From G965250275 sp965250275 (GTDB lineage: Bacteria > Pseudomonadota > Alphaproteobacteria > Rhodobacterales > Rhodobacteraceae): DNA of 64,000 nt. The position numbers and the translations under genes were made by a program. Below the pieces are notes generated by a model. It made no database searches, had not been told where the DNA came from, and saw only the letters and a program-made list of their open reading frames with translations. The stretch covers positions 558,001 to 622,000 of the forward strand of contig OZ252297.1 of assembly GCA_965250275.1 (NCBI GenBank), in the 5' to 3' direction. This document shows positions 17,786-26,532 of this stretch, piece after piece (position 1 is the first letter of the stretch; every line of letters begins with the position of its first letter).

Positions 17786-18070
17786 ATGAGGTTCATTAGA
17801 TCGGGCAGAAAACCGGTTGGCCCTAAGCTGAGCGTGTTGTTTGGGGTGTTAGCATCGTTTTCGTTCGGATACGCAAATGCAGTCCTCGTAGATCGCTACA
17901 GTTGGCCGTCGGGGCTCGAGTTCCCATTTCTCGCAGTTTTCGTGGCTTTTATCAGTATCGTAACCTTCAAAAAGTGGTCCAGCCGGGCAATAGCTGCGAT
18001 ACTTCTACTTCCAGTATTCGCCATCGCTCTTTTCTTCGGCGCGGTGCTTTTTCTCGGAGAAGCAACTTGA
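17786..18070 (+). CDS. Small two- to three-helix membrane protein, unknown
   Basis: A 94-residue protein with predicted membrane helices near SVLFGVLASFSFGYANAVLV, FPFLAVFVAFISIVTF and AIAAILLLPVFAIALFFGAVLFL. No family recognised. The ATG at 17786 follows AGAGAGACG. Monocistronic. Confidence 0.5.
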   Translation: MRFIRSGRKPVGPKLSVLFGVLASFSFGYANAVLVDRYSWPSGLEFPFLAVFVAFISIVTFKKWSSRAIAAILLLPVFAIALFFGAVLFLGEAT

Positions 18071-18542
18071 AGATCGCGGGTCTTTTTTGGTCGGTGACCC
18101 GAAGGAAAAGGGAACGGAAAGTGGGCTGAAGTCATTCAAACGTGGTGAAGACATCTATTCTCAATGACCTAATTGAGAGATTTGGTGCCATGAAGATGCA
18201 CCCAGAAATTGAGTTAAATGACTGATAATAATTACTAAAAAACCAAGTGAAAACACTATATCCACCCTCTAGACCACCCTGCATCGAATTCAGCTGCGCA
18301 AATTTGCCTTATGTGAAAGTTGTAGCTTGCCTGCGCTAGGCAGCGACCTAACGTCTTTGATGGCTGCGCTCCGTAGGTTGCCCATATCCTCGCGGTAAGC
18401 GGTCAATCCCCAGCAGGTCACGCTCCCGAGCGTGGCCTGCATTTGGTTCAGCGATTTGTTTCTAGCGATCCAGAGTTTATCTCGGCCACACCGTATAACC
18501 CATCATGCCTTAGGCGAGTGACTTCCCGCCCAATGCTTTGTT
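18071..18542. other. Gene-free, AT-richer stretch
   Basis: No gene recognised. AT content rises around 18160-18260. The stretch contains the hairpin at 18413-18440 and otherwise nothing I can assign. Confidence 0.5.
18413..18440. repeat. Perfect-loop hairpin
   Basis: Arms GCAGGTCACGCT and AGCGTGGCCTGC pair over 12 bp with one G-T wobble around the loop CCCG. No T-tract follows on either strand, so it is not a standard terminator. It lies about 100 bases downstream of the Popeye-like gene. Confidence 0.45.
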
Positions 18543-19214
18543 TCACGCGCGCAAAAGCATTTGCCTGGTCGTCTGTAACCAGCGAGCAACCTCCATACCC
18601 AGGCAGGCTTCAAATGCCACCTGCAAAGCGGAACTGCGAGAGAACTCTGAATTCAGCTTTGAGAAGCTCCAAGTCAGTACTGTGGTCGGTGCTGATGAAC
18701 GAACCGAGACGGGCGCGGAGAAGCTGCCGCCCTGACTAAGGAACGCGATTGTGCCGAGAAAGCTGCCTTCGCCGAGGCGGTCGACTCCATTCGAGTTCTC
18801 CGCAACTACCACTTCGCCCTCGACGATGAGAGATAACTCATCGACAGAGGCGCCTTGTGTGATCATCTCGGTGTTCTCAGGAACCGATTTGCGATCCGCC
18901 ATCCTGAGAAGCTTGAAGGCCTCATGTTCCGAAAGGTTGCTAAGAGCAATTGAATAGAGGCGCCGCTCCTCATCGGTAAACGGCGCAGGGCGCCTTTCGG
19001 CCAAAAGGCGGACAATCCAGTAAAGGTTTATGCCAATGAAGAAGACATTCCAGCCAATCGGGGCCCAAAGCGGAGAACTCTGAATGTAAAAGTAGGGTAT
19101 GAGCAGCAGACCACCAACAACGGTCAGAACCCTCAACCAGAATATCTCTCGAACTGAATAGGAAAGCAGATAGACGACATTCGCGGTGTTAACCAAGATA
19201 TCCGGACCAACCAT
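18543..19214 (-). CDS. Popeye-like membrane protein with cyclic nucleotide-binding domain
   Basis: A 223-residue protein. The N-terminal part (to residue about 85) has three hydrophobic helices (ANVVYLLSYSVREIFWLRVL; GGLLLIPYFYI; PIGWNVFFIGINLYWIVRLL). The C-terminal part (about 110-200) is a cNMP-binding beta-roll (SVPENTEMITQGASVDELSLIVEGEVVV...LGEGSFLGTIAFL). This arrangement resembles the POPDC family. The usual phosphate-binding Arg of CRP-like domains (RSA) is replaced around FSAPVSVRSS. It probably senses cAMP/cGMP at the membrane. Confidence 0.7.
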   Translation of the reverse strand: MVGPDILVNTANVVYLLSYSVREIFWLRVLTVVGGLLLIPYFYIQSSPLWAPIGWNVFFIGINLYWIVRLLAERRPAPFTDEERRLYSIALSNLSEHEAFKLLRMADRKSVPENTEMITQGASVDELSLIVEGEVVVAENSNGVDRLGEGSFLGTIAFLSQGGSFSAPVSVRSSAPTTVLTWSFSKLNSEFSRSSALQVAFEACLGMEVARWLQTTRQMLLRA

Positions 19215-19332
19215 GACCAACCCTGACCTTCTGTGAAAGAACTGGCTAACACATATTCGACCAAGTGGCGCTGGGACAGGCCTGGAACCGGGCGGCGGTT
19301 ACGCCACGCACAACCATTCATGCGAATGGCGA

Positions 19333-19647
19333 TCAGAGTCCCTTCAACCGCCGCGAAATCAAAGCTGAGGCGAAGTAAAAGGCTGTGCTTACAAGCAGCG
19401 AAGCCAAGTAAATCGCCGGCACGACAAAGAGCGCAAGACCCTCCATCCCGATGGAGCCGGGATAACTGTCAGTTTCGATGAGGCGATGGAGTGTGATTAG
19501 ATAGACCATCATTACCGCAAACTGCACAAAAAGCGCAGCAACCAACAAATACGGCTTCGCGTAGATACCCAGCCCGATGGCGATTAGCGGGACACCAAAG
19601 GTCAAGAGGAAGAACGCAGTTTGAGCCGCCGATTGGATGGTGGCCAC
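19333..19647 (-). CDS. Small integral membrane protein, unknown
   Basis: A 104-residue protein with three predicted helices (AFFLLTFGVPLIAIGLGIY; LLVAALFVQFAVMMVYLI; ALFVVPAIYLASLLVSTAFYF) and a basic C-terminus. No family recognised. It begins 10 bases after the stop of the VPLPA-CTERM gene on the same strand, so the two are probably co-transcribed. Confidence 0.55.
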   Translation of the reverse strand: MATIQSAAQTAFFLLTFGVPLIAIGLGIYAKPYLLVAALFVQFAVMMVYLITLHRLIETDSYPGSIGMEGLALFVVPAIYLASLLVSTAFYFASALISRRLKGL

Positions 19648-19656
19648 GGGGGTTTG

Positions 19657-20259
19657 CTATGCGACCCGCCGCTTGCGGCGGCGCGCGATCAGTCCGAGCC
19701 CTGCAACGCCAGCCAATAGTGTGGAAAGGCTTGCCGGCAGCGGGATAGGGGCCGCTTCCGACCAAGCTGCATAAACAGTTGTGGTGAAACTGGAAGAGGA
19801 TGTGTCGGGCCCATAACTCGTCCAAGCAAACACAGAGTCAGTCGCGGTGCCGCTCAAGTTTCGGAAAGCGGTAGAGGCGACATCAAAGCCAAAGCGTCCG
19901 GTTCTTCCATAGGGCGTCAAAATGTAACAAAAATCGGAGAAGCTGCAGCCATTCGTTGATGCGGGGTTGGAGGAAAAACCTGCGTAAGCTGGCAGGTTGA
20001 ACAGATCAAAAAGAGCTTGGGACGCCGCAAAGGATTCAGAAGAAGTAGTGAAGGTGAAATCCGATGCCTCGTTGCAACCGTCGTAGAGTTCCCTGCACGA
20101 ACCATCCAGAAACCGAACGTCGTAGAAAGTCCCGTTGACGTCTACACGTGAAGCTCCCGAGGCGTTGAGCGTTGCCGCGTTGACCATTGTAGATGAACAG
20201 AGCGCGACAACCCCTGCTGCTAGCACGTTTCGGATAAGCGTTTTTTCCTCAATGCGCAT
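19657..20259 (-). CDS. VPLPA-CTERM sorting-domain surface protein
   Basis: A 200-residue exported protein. It has an N-terminal signal peptide (cleavage after MVNAA, about residue 29), a middle domain with paired cysteines (GSCRELYDGC; GCSFSDFC), and a C-terminal tripartite sorting signal: PIPLPAS, a hydrophobic helix (LSTLLAGVAGLGLI) and ARRRKRR. This is the VPLPA-CTERM/PEP-CTERM pattern processed by exosortases in Gram-negative bacteria, usually for exopolysaccharide-associated proteins. No exosortase gene is in the window. The likely substrate or matrix role is unknown. Confidence 0.8.
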   Translation of the reverse strand: MRIEEKTLIRNVLAAGVVALCSSTMVNAATLNASGASRVDVNGTFYDVRFLDGSCRELYDGCNEASDFTFTTSSESFAASQALFDLFNLPAYAGFSSNPASTNGCSFSDFCYILTPYGRTGRFGFDVASTAFRNLSGTATDSVFAWTSYGPDTSSSSFTTTVYAAWSEAAPIPLPASLSTLLAGVAGLGLIARRRKRRVA

Positions 20260-20645
20260 GTCTGAAATTCCTCAAAGACGACAATCGTAAGTGATGAACT
20301 GTCGGTGCCCTTCCGCGCGCTGACGAGGCGATTTGAAGCCCAAATTGAGGCAGTGTTCTCGAAGCGCCAACAGATGAGCGTCCCGCGTTCGATTGTGGTC
20401 CGTGCGTTGAGAATGAGCTTTGTCACTCTGGCTTGCACACTGTCCCGCGTTACCGTCACACGATGTGCCAGGATGCCAATGATCCGCTTGGGTTCGGACG
20501 CATTCCTCATCTGTCAGTGGCGATCAATCTCAAACAATCAGCGTTGACCATTTGGTGCGGCCCGGGTCAGCTTGTCAGTTGACAAACACTTTATGATAGA
20601 ACTTGATTGGAGATAATTCATCCAGAAGTGGTGTCGGAGCCAGAT
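20260..20645. promoter_or_regulatory. Long divergent intergenic region
   Basis: No gene recognised. It separates the VPLPA-CTERM gene (minus) and the AOC-barrel-like gene (plus). Near the latter, TTGTCA-GT-TGACAA at 20572-20585 is an inverted repeat overlapping a TTGACA box, a possible operator and promoter element. Confidence 0.35.
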
Positions 20646-21146
20646 ATGATTAATGATTGTCTTTCCATGAAAGCCGTTATCACCGCAGTTGCGCTTGTGA
20701 CGGCAGGTTTCACACCCGTCGCCACGAATGCCGCGGACCTAAAGTGCACACCCTTCGAAATCATCTCGAAAAGCTGGAAGCGCGGCGTCCACCCAGAAGG
20801 CGAACCGGTCATTGGCATGAAGCGGGCTGGCACGCGTCGATTGCATTCTGAATCTGGCGAGGAATTAGGTCTCTACACCTACGCAGGAACCGTCGTTGAG
20901 GTACTGGAAGATGGCGGGACAATAATGAACTTCACGCGCACTTGGACGTTTAAGGAGGGCACAATTGCCGGTGTCGGGATGATTGCCCACCCCGATGCCG
21001 TTAACGTCCAAGCGCAACCCGATCAGGTTGTGTCAGTGGTTACCGGCGGAACAGGCGCGTTCCGCGGCGTGCACGGGTCCATTGAAATGTCGGAACCCGT
21101 ATCCGAGGGGAACCGACTTGTCAGATTTGATATAGCCTGCGACTGA
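20646..21146 (+). CDS. Secreted allene-oxide-cyclase-barrel-like protein
   Basis: A 166-residue protein. The N-terminus MINDCLSMKAVITAVALVTAGFT and following NAAD suggest export. The mature region is beta-rich, with GTGAFRGVHGSIEMSEP, the motif typical of allene oxide cyclase/dirigent-like barrels. Bacterial members are uncharacterised. The ATG at 20646 follows GGAGCCAG; an internal ATG at 20667 would give a shorter signal peptide. Confidence 0.6.
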   Translation: MINDCLSMKAVITAVALVTAGFTPVATNAADLKCTPFEIISKSWKRGVHPEGEPVIGMKRAGTRRLHSESGEELGLYTYAGTVVEVLEDGGTIMNFTRTWTFKEGTIAGVGMIAHPDAVNVQAQPDQVVSVVTGGTGAFRGVHGSIEMSEPVSEGNRLVRFDIACD

Positions 21147-21226
21147 CGGGATTTTGGTCTGACACTGCCCAATGGGTCCAACATCGAATGGCTCAATGAG
21201 CTTGGGACAAGACCCAGAACATCGAA

Positions 21227-22351
21227 TTAAGACAAAAAACCTCGGAACAGAAGCGGTCTTCCGGCGTCCTGCATGCCACGCAGGCGGGCGGCGAGGTTGT
21301 GTTTCTTTCGTACCTGATGCGGTTGGTAGTCGTCGAACTCTCTAGGCGCGATCCTAGGGCCTTGCACCAAACCACCCACTGCACAAGCCGCACCAAAAAG
21401 TGCTGAACCTTGTGCAGTACGACAGATCACGCCGTTGAACCCTTCGTCATTCCCTTCTGGCACGCCGCCAGGCCAAATGTCTGCTGCGGCAAGGTCGGCG
21501 GCTTCTCCAAGGGGATCGGGGCAGACTTTGCAGCGTGTTTGAATGCGCCATCCGCTCTCATCGGCCCACATATCTTGATAGCTGAGCTCACGGGCGCGTC
21601 CGTCTTTCGTCTCCACCCGCGTTGGTCCCGGATTGCCATTGCTGCGATAGCGAAACAAGCGAAGGTCCTCTTCGGCATAGCCAAACTCTGCAAGGGCCGC
21701 CTCGGATTTTCCCAAATCCGAAGCCCCGCCGCAGACCATCACCAATAGCGCGACTAGATTGCGTGCAAGGCGTGGGTCCTCCTTGGCCCGTTCGCGCACC
21801 GCGCCTGCGTCACAAGGTTTGGCAATGATCGCAAACGGCTCATTCCGTGCCAATGCCCGCTCCAACCCCGCCAGGGTATCACTTGGGCCATATCGCGAAC
21901 CAGCCCTCTCGACGACCTGCTGAGCGGTTTCGCTGAGGCACCAAAAAGTACGCATGGGCCGGATCGGATCAGCGGCGCAATGCAAGATGAAACTAGCTTG
22001 ACCAGAATTGAGCAAATGCACCCCGAGCGCGGTCAAAACACCGCCCGTTGCGGCTCGAAACCGGATGTTCTCTGCCCCCGCCCAAGCCTGGGTCATGCAC
22101 TGATAACCGCCCCAAATCGAATCAAGGTGTGGGGTCGGCTCGTCATTGGGCCTTGCAATCCTGCCCGGACAAGCTTTGAGGATGCCGGCGTCAGATTCAT
22201 CACCCAAGCTTGGACCGATTAGAGCCGGCCGCAGCCGCCCCTCGTCGGTGTAACGCATCTGCCAACGCTTGGGCGCAAGTGCTTCGCAGAGGCCACAGCC
22301 GATACAGAGCCCCGAGGTCACAACCTCATGAACCGATTGCGCGACGCTCAT
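21227..22351 (-). CDS. FrhB-like coenzyme F420 hydrogenase/dehydrogenase beta-subunit family protein
   Basis: A 374-residue Fe-S flavoprotein. The N-terminal CIGCGLCEAL and later CPGR offer ligands for one [4Fe-4S] cluster. A central segment RAATGGVLTALGVHLL is the FrhB family signature, and a second cysteine set (RCKVCPDPLGEAADLAAADIWP) follows. In non-methanogens such proteins reduce or dehydrogenate small substrates with FAD. The ATG at 22351 follows GGAGGGGGC. It is the last gene of the operon with the sulfotransferase and maleate-isomerase-like genes. The substrate is unknown. Confidence 0.78.
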   Translation of the reverse strand: MSVAQSVHEVVTSGLCIGCGLCEALAPKRWQMRYTDEGRLRPALIGPSLGDESDAGILKACPGRIARPNDEPTPHLDSIWGGYQCMTQAWAGAENIRFRAATGGVLTALGVHLLNSGQASFILHCAADPIRPMRTFWCLSETAQQVVERAGSRYGPSDTLAGLERALARNEPFAIIAKPCDAGAVRERAKEDPRLARNLVALLVMVCGGASDLGKSEAALAEFGYAEEDLRLFRYRSNGNPGPTRVETKDGRARELSYQDMWADESGWRIQTRCKVCPDPLGEAADLAAADIWPGGVPEGNDEGFNGVICRTAQGSALFGAACAVGGLVQGPRIAPREFDDYQPHQVRKKHNLAARLRGMQDAGRPLLFRGFLS

Positions 22352-22415
22352 GCCCCCTCCTTGCCGGTGCTGAACCTTTGATGAGCCCCATCGTTTCAAG
22401 ATTCAACAAGACTTG

Positions 22416-22765
22416 TTAGGCGACGAAATCAATCTCAACGTTCTCTGTTTCCACCCGAAGCTCTGGGCCCTCAGGCACTTCATAAGGAAAGGAGCCCCCG
22501 ATGAACTCTTCGATCTTACCTTCGCGGGCGAGCCTGTAGCGCCCTTTGCGATCGTGACGTTCGCATTCCTCGAAGCTGATGGCCACGTGAACCTCAACGA
22601 AGCCGCCCGAGGCTTCTACAGCTTCGCGTACGGCCTTGAGGGTTGTAGCACAAGGTGCGGTCGGCGCACGAATGGCGATCCCACCGTTTTTGTGATTTCA
22701 GATGCCACGTGGGGCATCAGTTTGGCGGTAAAGTGTGCGCTGCTAGTGGTTGCCGTGTTTTTCAT
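22416..22765 (-). pseudogene. Truncated, frameshifted APS kinase (CysC) remnant
   Basis: Read from 22765, frame 1 gives a short ORF ending VASEITKTVG; shifting by one base at a run of five A residues (22687-22691 complement) continues as GGIAIRAPTAPCATTLKAV, then GGFVEVHVAISFEECERHDR, then RLAREGKIEEF and PYEVPEGPELRVE to a stop at 22416. This follows the C-terminal half of APS kinases (VASEITKNGGIAI, FVEVHVAT, PYEVPENPELR). The N-terminal P-loop (GxxGSGKS/T) that binds ATP is absent and the phase break is present, so it cannot be a working kinase as it stands. It lies between the sulfotransferase and FrhB-like genes in the same orientation. Confidence 0.75.
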
Positions 22766-22780
22766 GTTCCGGCTTTTTGA

Positions 22781-23533
22781 TCAGACTCTTTCGAGGACTC
22801 GAAAGCGATGTTTATAGAGGTGATTGTAATGTGGCTTCATCCGGCGATGAACACGGCGCACCCGCGCTGGCGCGTCAGCGACTTCCAAATAACGGCGCTT
22901 TTGCGGTGTCAGCCCAGTCGATTGCGCAAGATTGGTGTGGAAGGATCCGCCATCCCACCAACTGTGTTCAGACGGATCACCACCCGCCTCCCAAGTGAGA
23001 GCCTCCGGGATAAAGGGAATGCCAACCGCGTCACAGAACGCTGCTGTCATGTCGTGGGGATTTTCCAGCAAATCGTCGCTGTCTATCACAGTAGGTGGAC
23101 TACCATTCAAAGCAGTGAGCAAATCAAACAGCGCACGCTGCTCGGGGAAGCCGACTTCAAGCTCATCGAAATCCGGCCACTTGTTGTACATCGACGAAAT
23201 CGTCTTTGCAGGGTCCCGTATCAAGAACGCATGAGTGAAGTGTGAAAGAAACTCCGCATCCCACATGTGGTTGATGTAGTGCGGGAAGTCCTTGATAAAC
23301 ACTGGTCCATTCTCAGCACGGGCCTTAATTTCGACCCACACGCTTTCCAGCGTCAGGCCGGGCGTGGTCACATCTCCCTCTTTGAATCGCGGCCACATCG
23401 GATCCTCTCCCTGATACCAAGCCTCGCCAAAGGGTTCGTGCAGGCAATCCAAATCACCGCGCTGGCGCATCATCCATTCAAAGGCGGTGGAGGTGGACCG
23501 AGGAATGCACCAAAGTGCCACAATCTTATGCAT
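22781..23533 (-). CDS. Sulfotransferase-family protein
   Basis: A 250-residue protein with the 5'-phosphosulfate-binding loop WCIPRSTSTAFEWMM at the N-terminus and a 3'-phosphate-binding-like segment FLIRDPAKTISSMYNKWP. These are PAPS-dependent sulfotransferase family marks. Its ATG overlaps the upstream isomerase-like stop by 8 bases. The acceptor is unknown. Some members of the P-loop family have lost sulfotransfer activity, so the reaction is inferred. Confidence 0.75.
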   Translation of the reverse strand: MHKIVALWCIPRSTSTAFEWMMRQRGDLDCLHEPFGEAWYQGEDPMWPRFKEGDVTTPGLTLESVWVEIKARAENGPVFIKDFPHYINHMWDAEFLSHFTHAFLIRDPAKTISSMYNKWPDFDELEVGFPEQRALFDLLTALNGSPPTVIDSDDLLENPHDMTAAFCDAVGIPFIPEALTWEAGGDPSEHSWWDGGSFHTNLAQSTGLTPQKRRYLEVADAPARVRRVHRRMKPHYNHLYKHRFRVLERV

Positions 23534-24374
23534 GGTTTACGTCTTTCAGTGAGGAAAGCAGACTGCCTTGCTCAGTCTCCGGAGCAAGGCGGAGTGTCTT
23601 GAATATGCGCCAATAGAGCGCGGTGTCGTGACCGATTACAGGCGCGCCGAGACGCGCCTCCAGCTCAACTTCATAATGCACGGGGCGCTGCGCGATCCCG
23701 TCGGAGGCGCGGCGGTAGTTGCTCATGCCATTGATCAGATAAGCATCCACATTGGGAGCTTTGTCGGCGGTGTAGTCGAAGCTCTTCCAAATCAAGTCTT
23801 CATCAAAGCACCAAATGCAGTCATCCACGGACTCCTGACTGTCAAACCAGCCCTGATCACAGAAGTTGCCTGCCCAGACCACGTCAAAACCGGCCTCTTT
23901 CAGAAAGCCAACCGTGCCCTGATACCAGGTTTCCCTGTGGTAGCAGGCGTTCAAAGCAACCTTATCGACATTGCGATCCCGCAAGGCCTCGACCATGGCA
24001 TAACCTGCCATGTGGAAGGGAGTCTCATACTTGTCGCCGAGCATCTCGCAATGCTGCCGGATGCCTTCAACCCCCAGACCACTGGCATGCACCCAGTTCG
24101 AACCCACCTGCCCGCAAACATCGGCGCCATTATTGGCCATGCATTCCACATATTCTTCGAGCAAACCGAAATGCTTTTGGCGTTGCTCCAGGCGGTGTGC
24201 GTAGTTCGGAACGTGTAGCATACGACCATGCACACCAACGCTACGCGGTGCCATGCGCAGAAAGTCCGACGGTGCTGCATCGAAGTCATGCGGAGGTGCT
24301 GTAAACCCCACCTGTTGTGGGAAGAGCTTAACCTTCGGATTCCTCCACTTGGTCGGTTTATTGTAGGCGGACAT
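23526..24374 (-). CDS. Maleate cis-trans isomerase / arylmalonate decarboxylase-like protein
   Basis: A 282-residue protein of the Asp/Glu racemase superfamily, maleate isomerase branch. Candidate catalytic cysteines are in NNGADVCGQVGSNWVHAS and in VALNACYHRETWYQG; the family uses paired Cys residues on either side of the active site. The ATG at 24374 (MSAYNKPTKW) was taken over a GTG at 24386; neither has a strong ribosome binding site. It is the first gene of a four-member operon and divergent from a LysR-type regulator. Confidence 0.68.
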   Translation of the reverse strand: MSAYNKPTKWRNPKVKLFPQQVGFTAPPHDFDAAPSDFLRMAPRSVGVHGRMLHVPNYAHRLEQRQKHFGLLEEYVECMANNGADVCGQVGSNWVHASGLGVEGIRQHCEMLGDKYETPFHMAGYAMVEALRDRNVDKVALNACYHRETWYQGTVGFLKEAGFDVVWAGNFCDQGWFDSQESVDDCIWCFDEDLIWKSFDYTADKAPNVDAYLINGMSNYRRASDGIAQRPVHYEVELEARLGAPVIGHDTALYWRIFKTLRLAPETEQGSLLSSLKDVNHA

Positions 24375-24463
24375 ATTGGTGTTCACTGTTGCATGGCATC
24401 ATATTGGGGCCGAGTATTGATGGCGGGTTGTGCGAAACGCCATTGCTTTTGCTTGGGGGCAGC

Positions 24464-24481
24464 CATATCAAAAATGATATG
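24464..24481. promoter_or_regulatory. Perfect inverted repeat overlapping a LysR start codon
   Basis: CATATCA-AAAA-TGATATG is a perfect 7-bp palindrome with a 4-base spacer. It covers the ATG of the LysR gene and lies in the 104-base divergent region shared with the isomerase-like operon. It is a candidate operator, possibly for autorepression. Confidence 0.45.
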
Positions 24482-25378
24482 AATCGGCGCCGTTACAACC
24501 TCCCGTCAAACAGCGCGATTGTAGCCTTTGAAGCTGCGGCGCGACTGCAGGGATTTGCGCGTGCGGCCGAGGAACTGAGTACGTCCCAACCCGCTATCAG
24601 TCGGCATATCCGAAACTTGGAAATCCGCTTTGGGGTGGAGCTCTTTGATCGGCGAGGACAGCAGGTGGCGCTTACGCAGAAAGGTCGTGATTTTTATGCA
24701 GCGGTCGTTCATTCGATGGATTCGCTTCAAGATGCGATCACTGTATTGTCCACATCCAGGACAGACATCACGCTTGCCTGTTCTCACTCGGTTTCCCACC
24801 TGATGCTGATGCCCAGGTTTGCGCACCTGAGACACAAGCTTGGCAATCACGTGGAGTTGCGTCTTCTGACCGTTGAATACAATCTTCTAGATACCGCCGT
24901 TGACCACGGCGCGGACATCATTTTCGAATACGCAACCTCGGCGCCCAATGCGCCTTACGTCATAGTCTGCCATGAGGAAGTGAAACCCGTTGGCACGTAT
25001 GATGTAATCAAAGCTGCAAAGAATGCATTAAGAAAAGGAACGGCTGCTCCACCAATACTCAGGCTAAAGAAAGCAAACTATGGGTGGATGGATTGGCCCG
25101 ATTGGAACGAAACCCATCCCGAATACACCGATTGGCCGAAGGGCGAAAAATTCGACAGCTACGTCTATCTACTTGAAGCCGCAGCTCAAGGCGCAGGTTT
25201 GGCGCTCGGTTGGCGTGGTTTTATTGATCGTTACGTTGCTCGTGGTGAACTTGTTGAGATCGACGGCGACTGGCACAGTACAGGAACCTCCATCGTCGCT
25301 CGCGCGACAAGAACTGGGCAACACCACCCTTCTCTTTCGAAATGTCTGGCACTCTTGGAAGACTTGACCAGTTTTTGA
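24479..25378 (+). CDS. LysR-family transcriptional regulator
   Basis: A 299-residue regulator. The N-terminal helix-turn-helix is AFEAAARLQGFARAAEELSTSQPAISRHIRNLE, the GcvA-like form of the LysR winged helix; the rest is the co-inducer domain. The start at 24479 agrees with the usual distance to the helix-turn-helix. It is divergent from, and likely controls, the isomerase/sulfotransferase/FrhB operon. Confidence 0.88.
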   Translation: MNRRRYNLPSNSAIVAFEAAARLQGFARAAEELSTSQPAISRHIRNLEIRFGVELFDRRGQQVALTQKGRDFYAAVVHSMDSLQDAITVLSTSRTDITLACSHSVSHLMLMPRFAHLRHKLGNHVELRLLTVEYNLLDTAVDHGADIIFEYATSAPNAPYVIVCHEEVKPVGTYDVIKAAKNALRKGTAAPPILRLKKANYGWMDWPDWNETHPEYTDWPKGEKFDSYVYLLEAAAQGAGLALGWRGFIDRYVARGELVEIDGDWHSTGTSIVARATRTGQHHPSLSKCLALLEDLTSF

Positions 25379-25569
25379 GGCGGAAGGCCACAGAACGTCA
25401 GACAGAATCGGAGCTTCGGGCTAGTTTGAAGCGAAGTGCGGAACCACAGCGCGCTTGAGTTAGTCTGATATGTGGGTCCACATAGCTTTCCCAACGTCGG
25501 AGTTTGCAGAAAAGATCTCATTACCCTGGCAGCCCCCGTCAAAGGTGGCAAAGCTGGTATCGACGCCTT

Positions 25570-26442
25570 TCAGTTCCAGTTCAGACTTACCAGCCACTCT
25601 TTGGCCGCAGTGATTGACATCCGTGATGCCTGATCCACATGCGATAACAACCAGACTTCCCGAGTTGGGAATCTAGAAACACCCTCCAATTGGAGTGCGC
25701 GAAATCGCGGGTCTGCTGATGCAATCGCGCAAGGCAAAAGCGTCTTTCCTAGCCCCTCCGCGACCGCTTTCATGGCGGTCTCTGCATCCGCAACTCTTAA
25801 ACTGGCCCGCTGTTCGGTAGTTTTCGCGATGTTTGCCAGCCAACGTGCTTGAGGGAGGTCCGAATGTGCCGCGTCATAAGCGATCCACTTCAGTTCTTTG
25901 TGGCGATCTGGCGGGATGAAACTTGCAGCGTATGCCGCAAATGATATCACGCCCAACTTTTGCGTTTTTGTTCGAAGACCTCCACCAGATGGACGCGCAA
26001 AACGTACGGCTAGGTCTGCCTCTCGTTTGGACAGATCAAGGTTGCCCGCGCTCGGAGCCAGCTCGATAGTGAGGTTCGGATGCAGCCGTTCCAAAGCAGC
26101 AAGGTTAGGAACGAGGAACCTGTTTACAATAGTCGGCACTGAGCTAATCCGAACTGTGCCGGTGAGGCGCTGTGCGCTCTCTCCTGACACGGCTCTTACT
26201 GCTTGGTTCCCAGCCTCAATGGTTTCAACGTGCGGCAGGATTTTCAGCGCCGAATCAGTTGGTTCATAGCGTCCATTGGCACTGCGCACGAACAGTTTGG
26301 TTTCTAACGACTGCTCAAGCTCTCTTATTCGACGGGCCACCGTCGTATCGCTGACTCCATGCGCCCGACCCGCCTGAGAGAGTTTTCCTTCGCGGTGGAG
26401 TGCCAAAAGATACTTGAGGTCGTTCCAATTGTGATCCTGCAT
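25570..26442 (-). CDS. LysR-family transcriptional regulator
   Basis: A 290-residue regulator with the helix-turn-helix DLKYLLALHREGKLSQAGRAHGVSDTTVARRIRELEQ and a co-inducer domain (TGTVRISSVPTIVNRFLVPNLAAL). The ATG at 26442 gives the family's standard N-terminus; an in-frame ATG at 26484 would add 14 residues. It is divergent from the YCII-domain gene, the natural target candidate. Confidence 0.87.
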   Translation of the reverse strand: MQDHNWNDLKYLLALHREGKLSQAGRAHGVSDTTVARRIRELEQSLETKLFVRSANGRYEPTDSALKILPHVETIEAGNQAVRAVSGESAQRLTGTVRISSVPTIVNRFLVPNLAALERLHPNLTIELAPSAGNLDLSKREADLAVRFARPSGGGLRTKTQKLGVISFAAYAASFIPPDRHKELKWIAYDAAHSDLPQARWLANIAKTTEQRASLRVADAETAMKAVAEGLGKTLLPCAIASADPRFRALQLEGVSRFPTREVWLLSHVDQASRMSITAAKEWLVSLNWN

Positions 26443-26532
26443 TTTTGCAGAGTAAGCCTCCAGTCTTTTCGCCACAATCTTCATTTTCGGTGTGGCAGTT
26501 CTAAACGTAGGAGACCTTTAGGAGGCGAGACA

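Noticed and set aside
22687..22691. Programmed frameshift in the APS-kinase remnant
   Set aside because: Only a short A5 run, no downstream structure noticed, and the ATP-binding half of the enzyme is missing, so decay is simpler.
23568..24218. 216-residue frame opposite the isomerase-like gene
   Set aside because: Shadow frame without known motifs.
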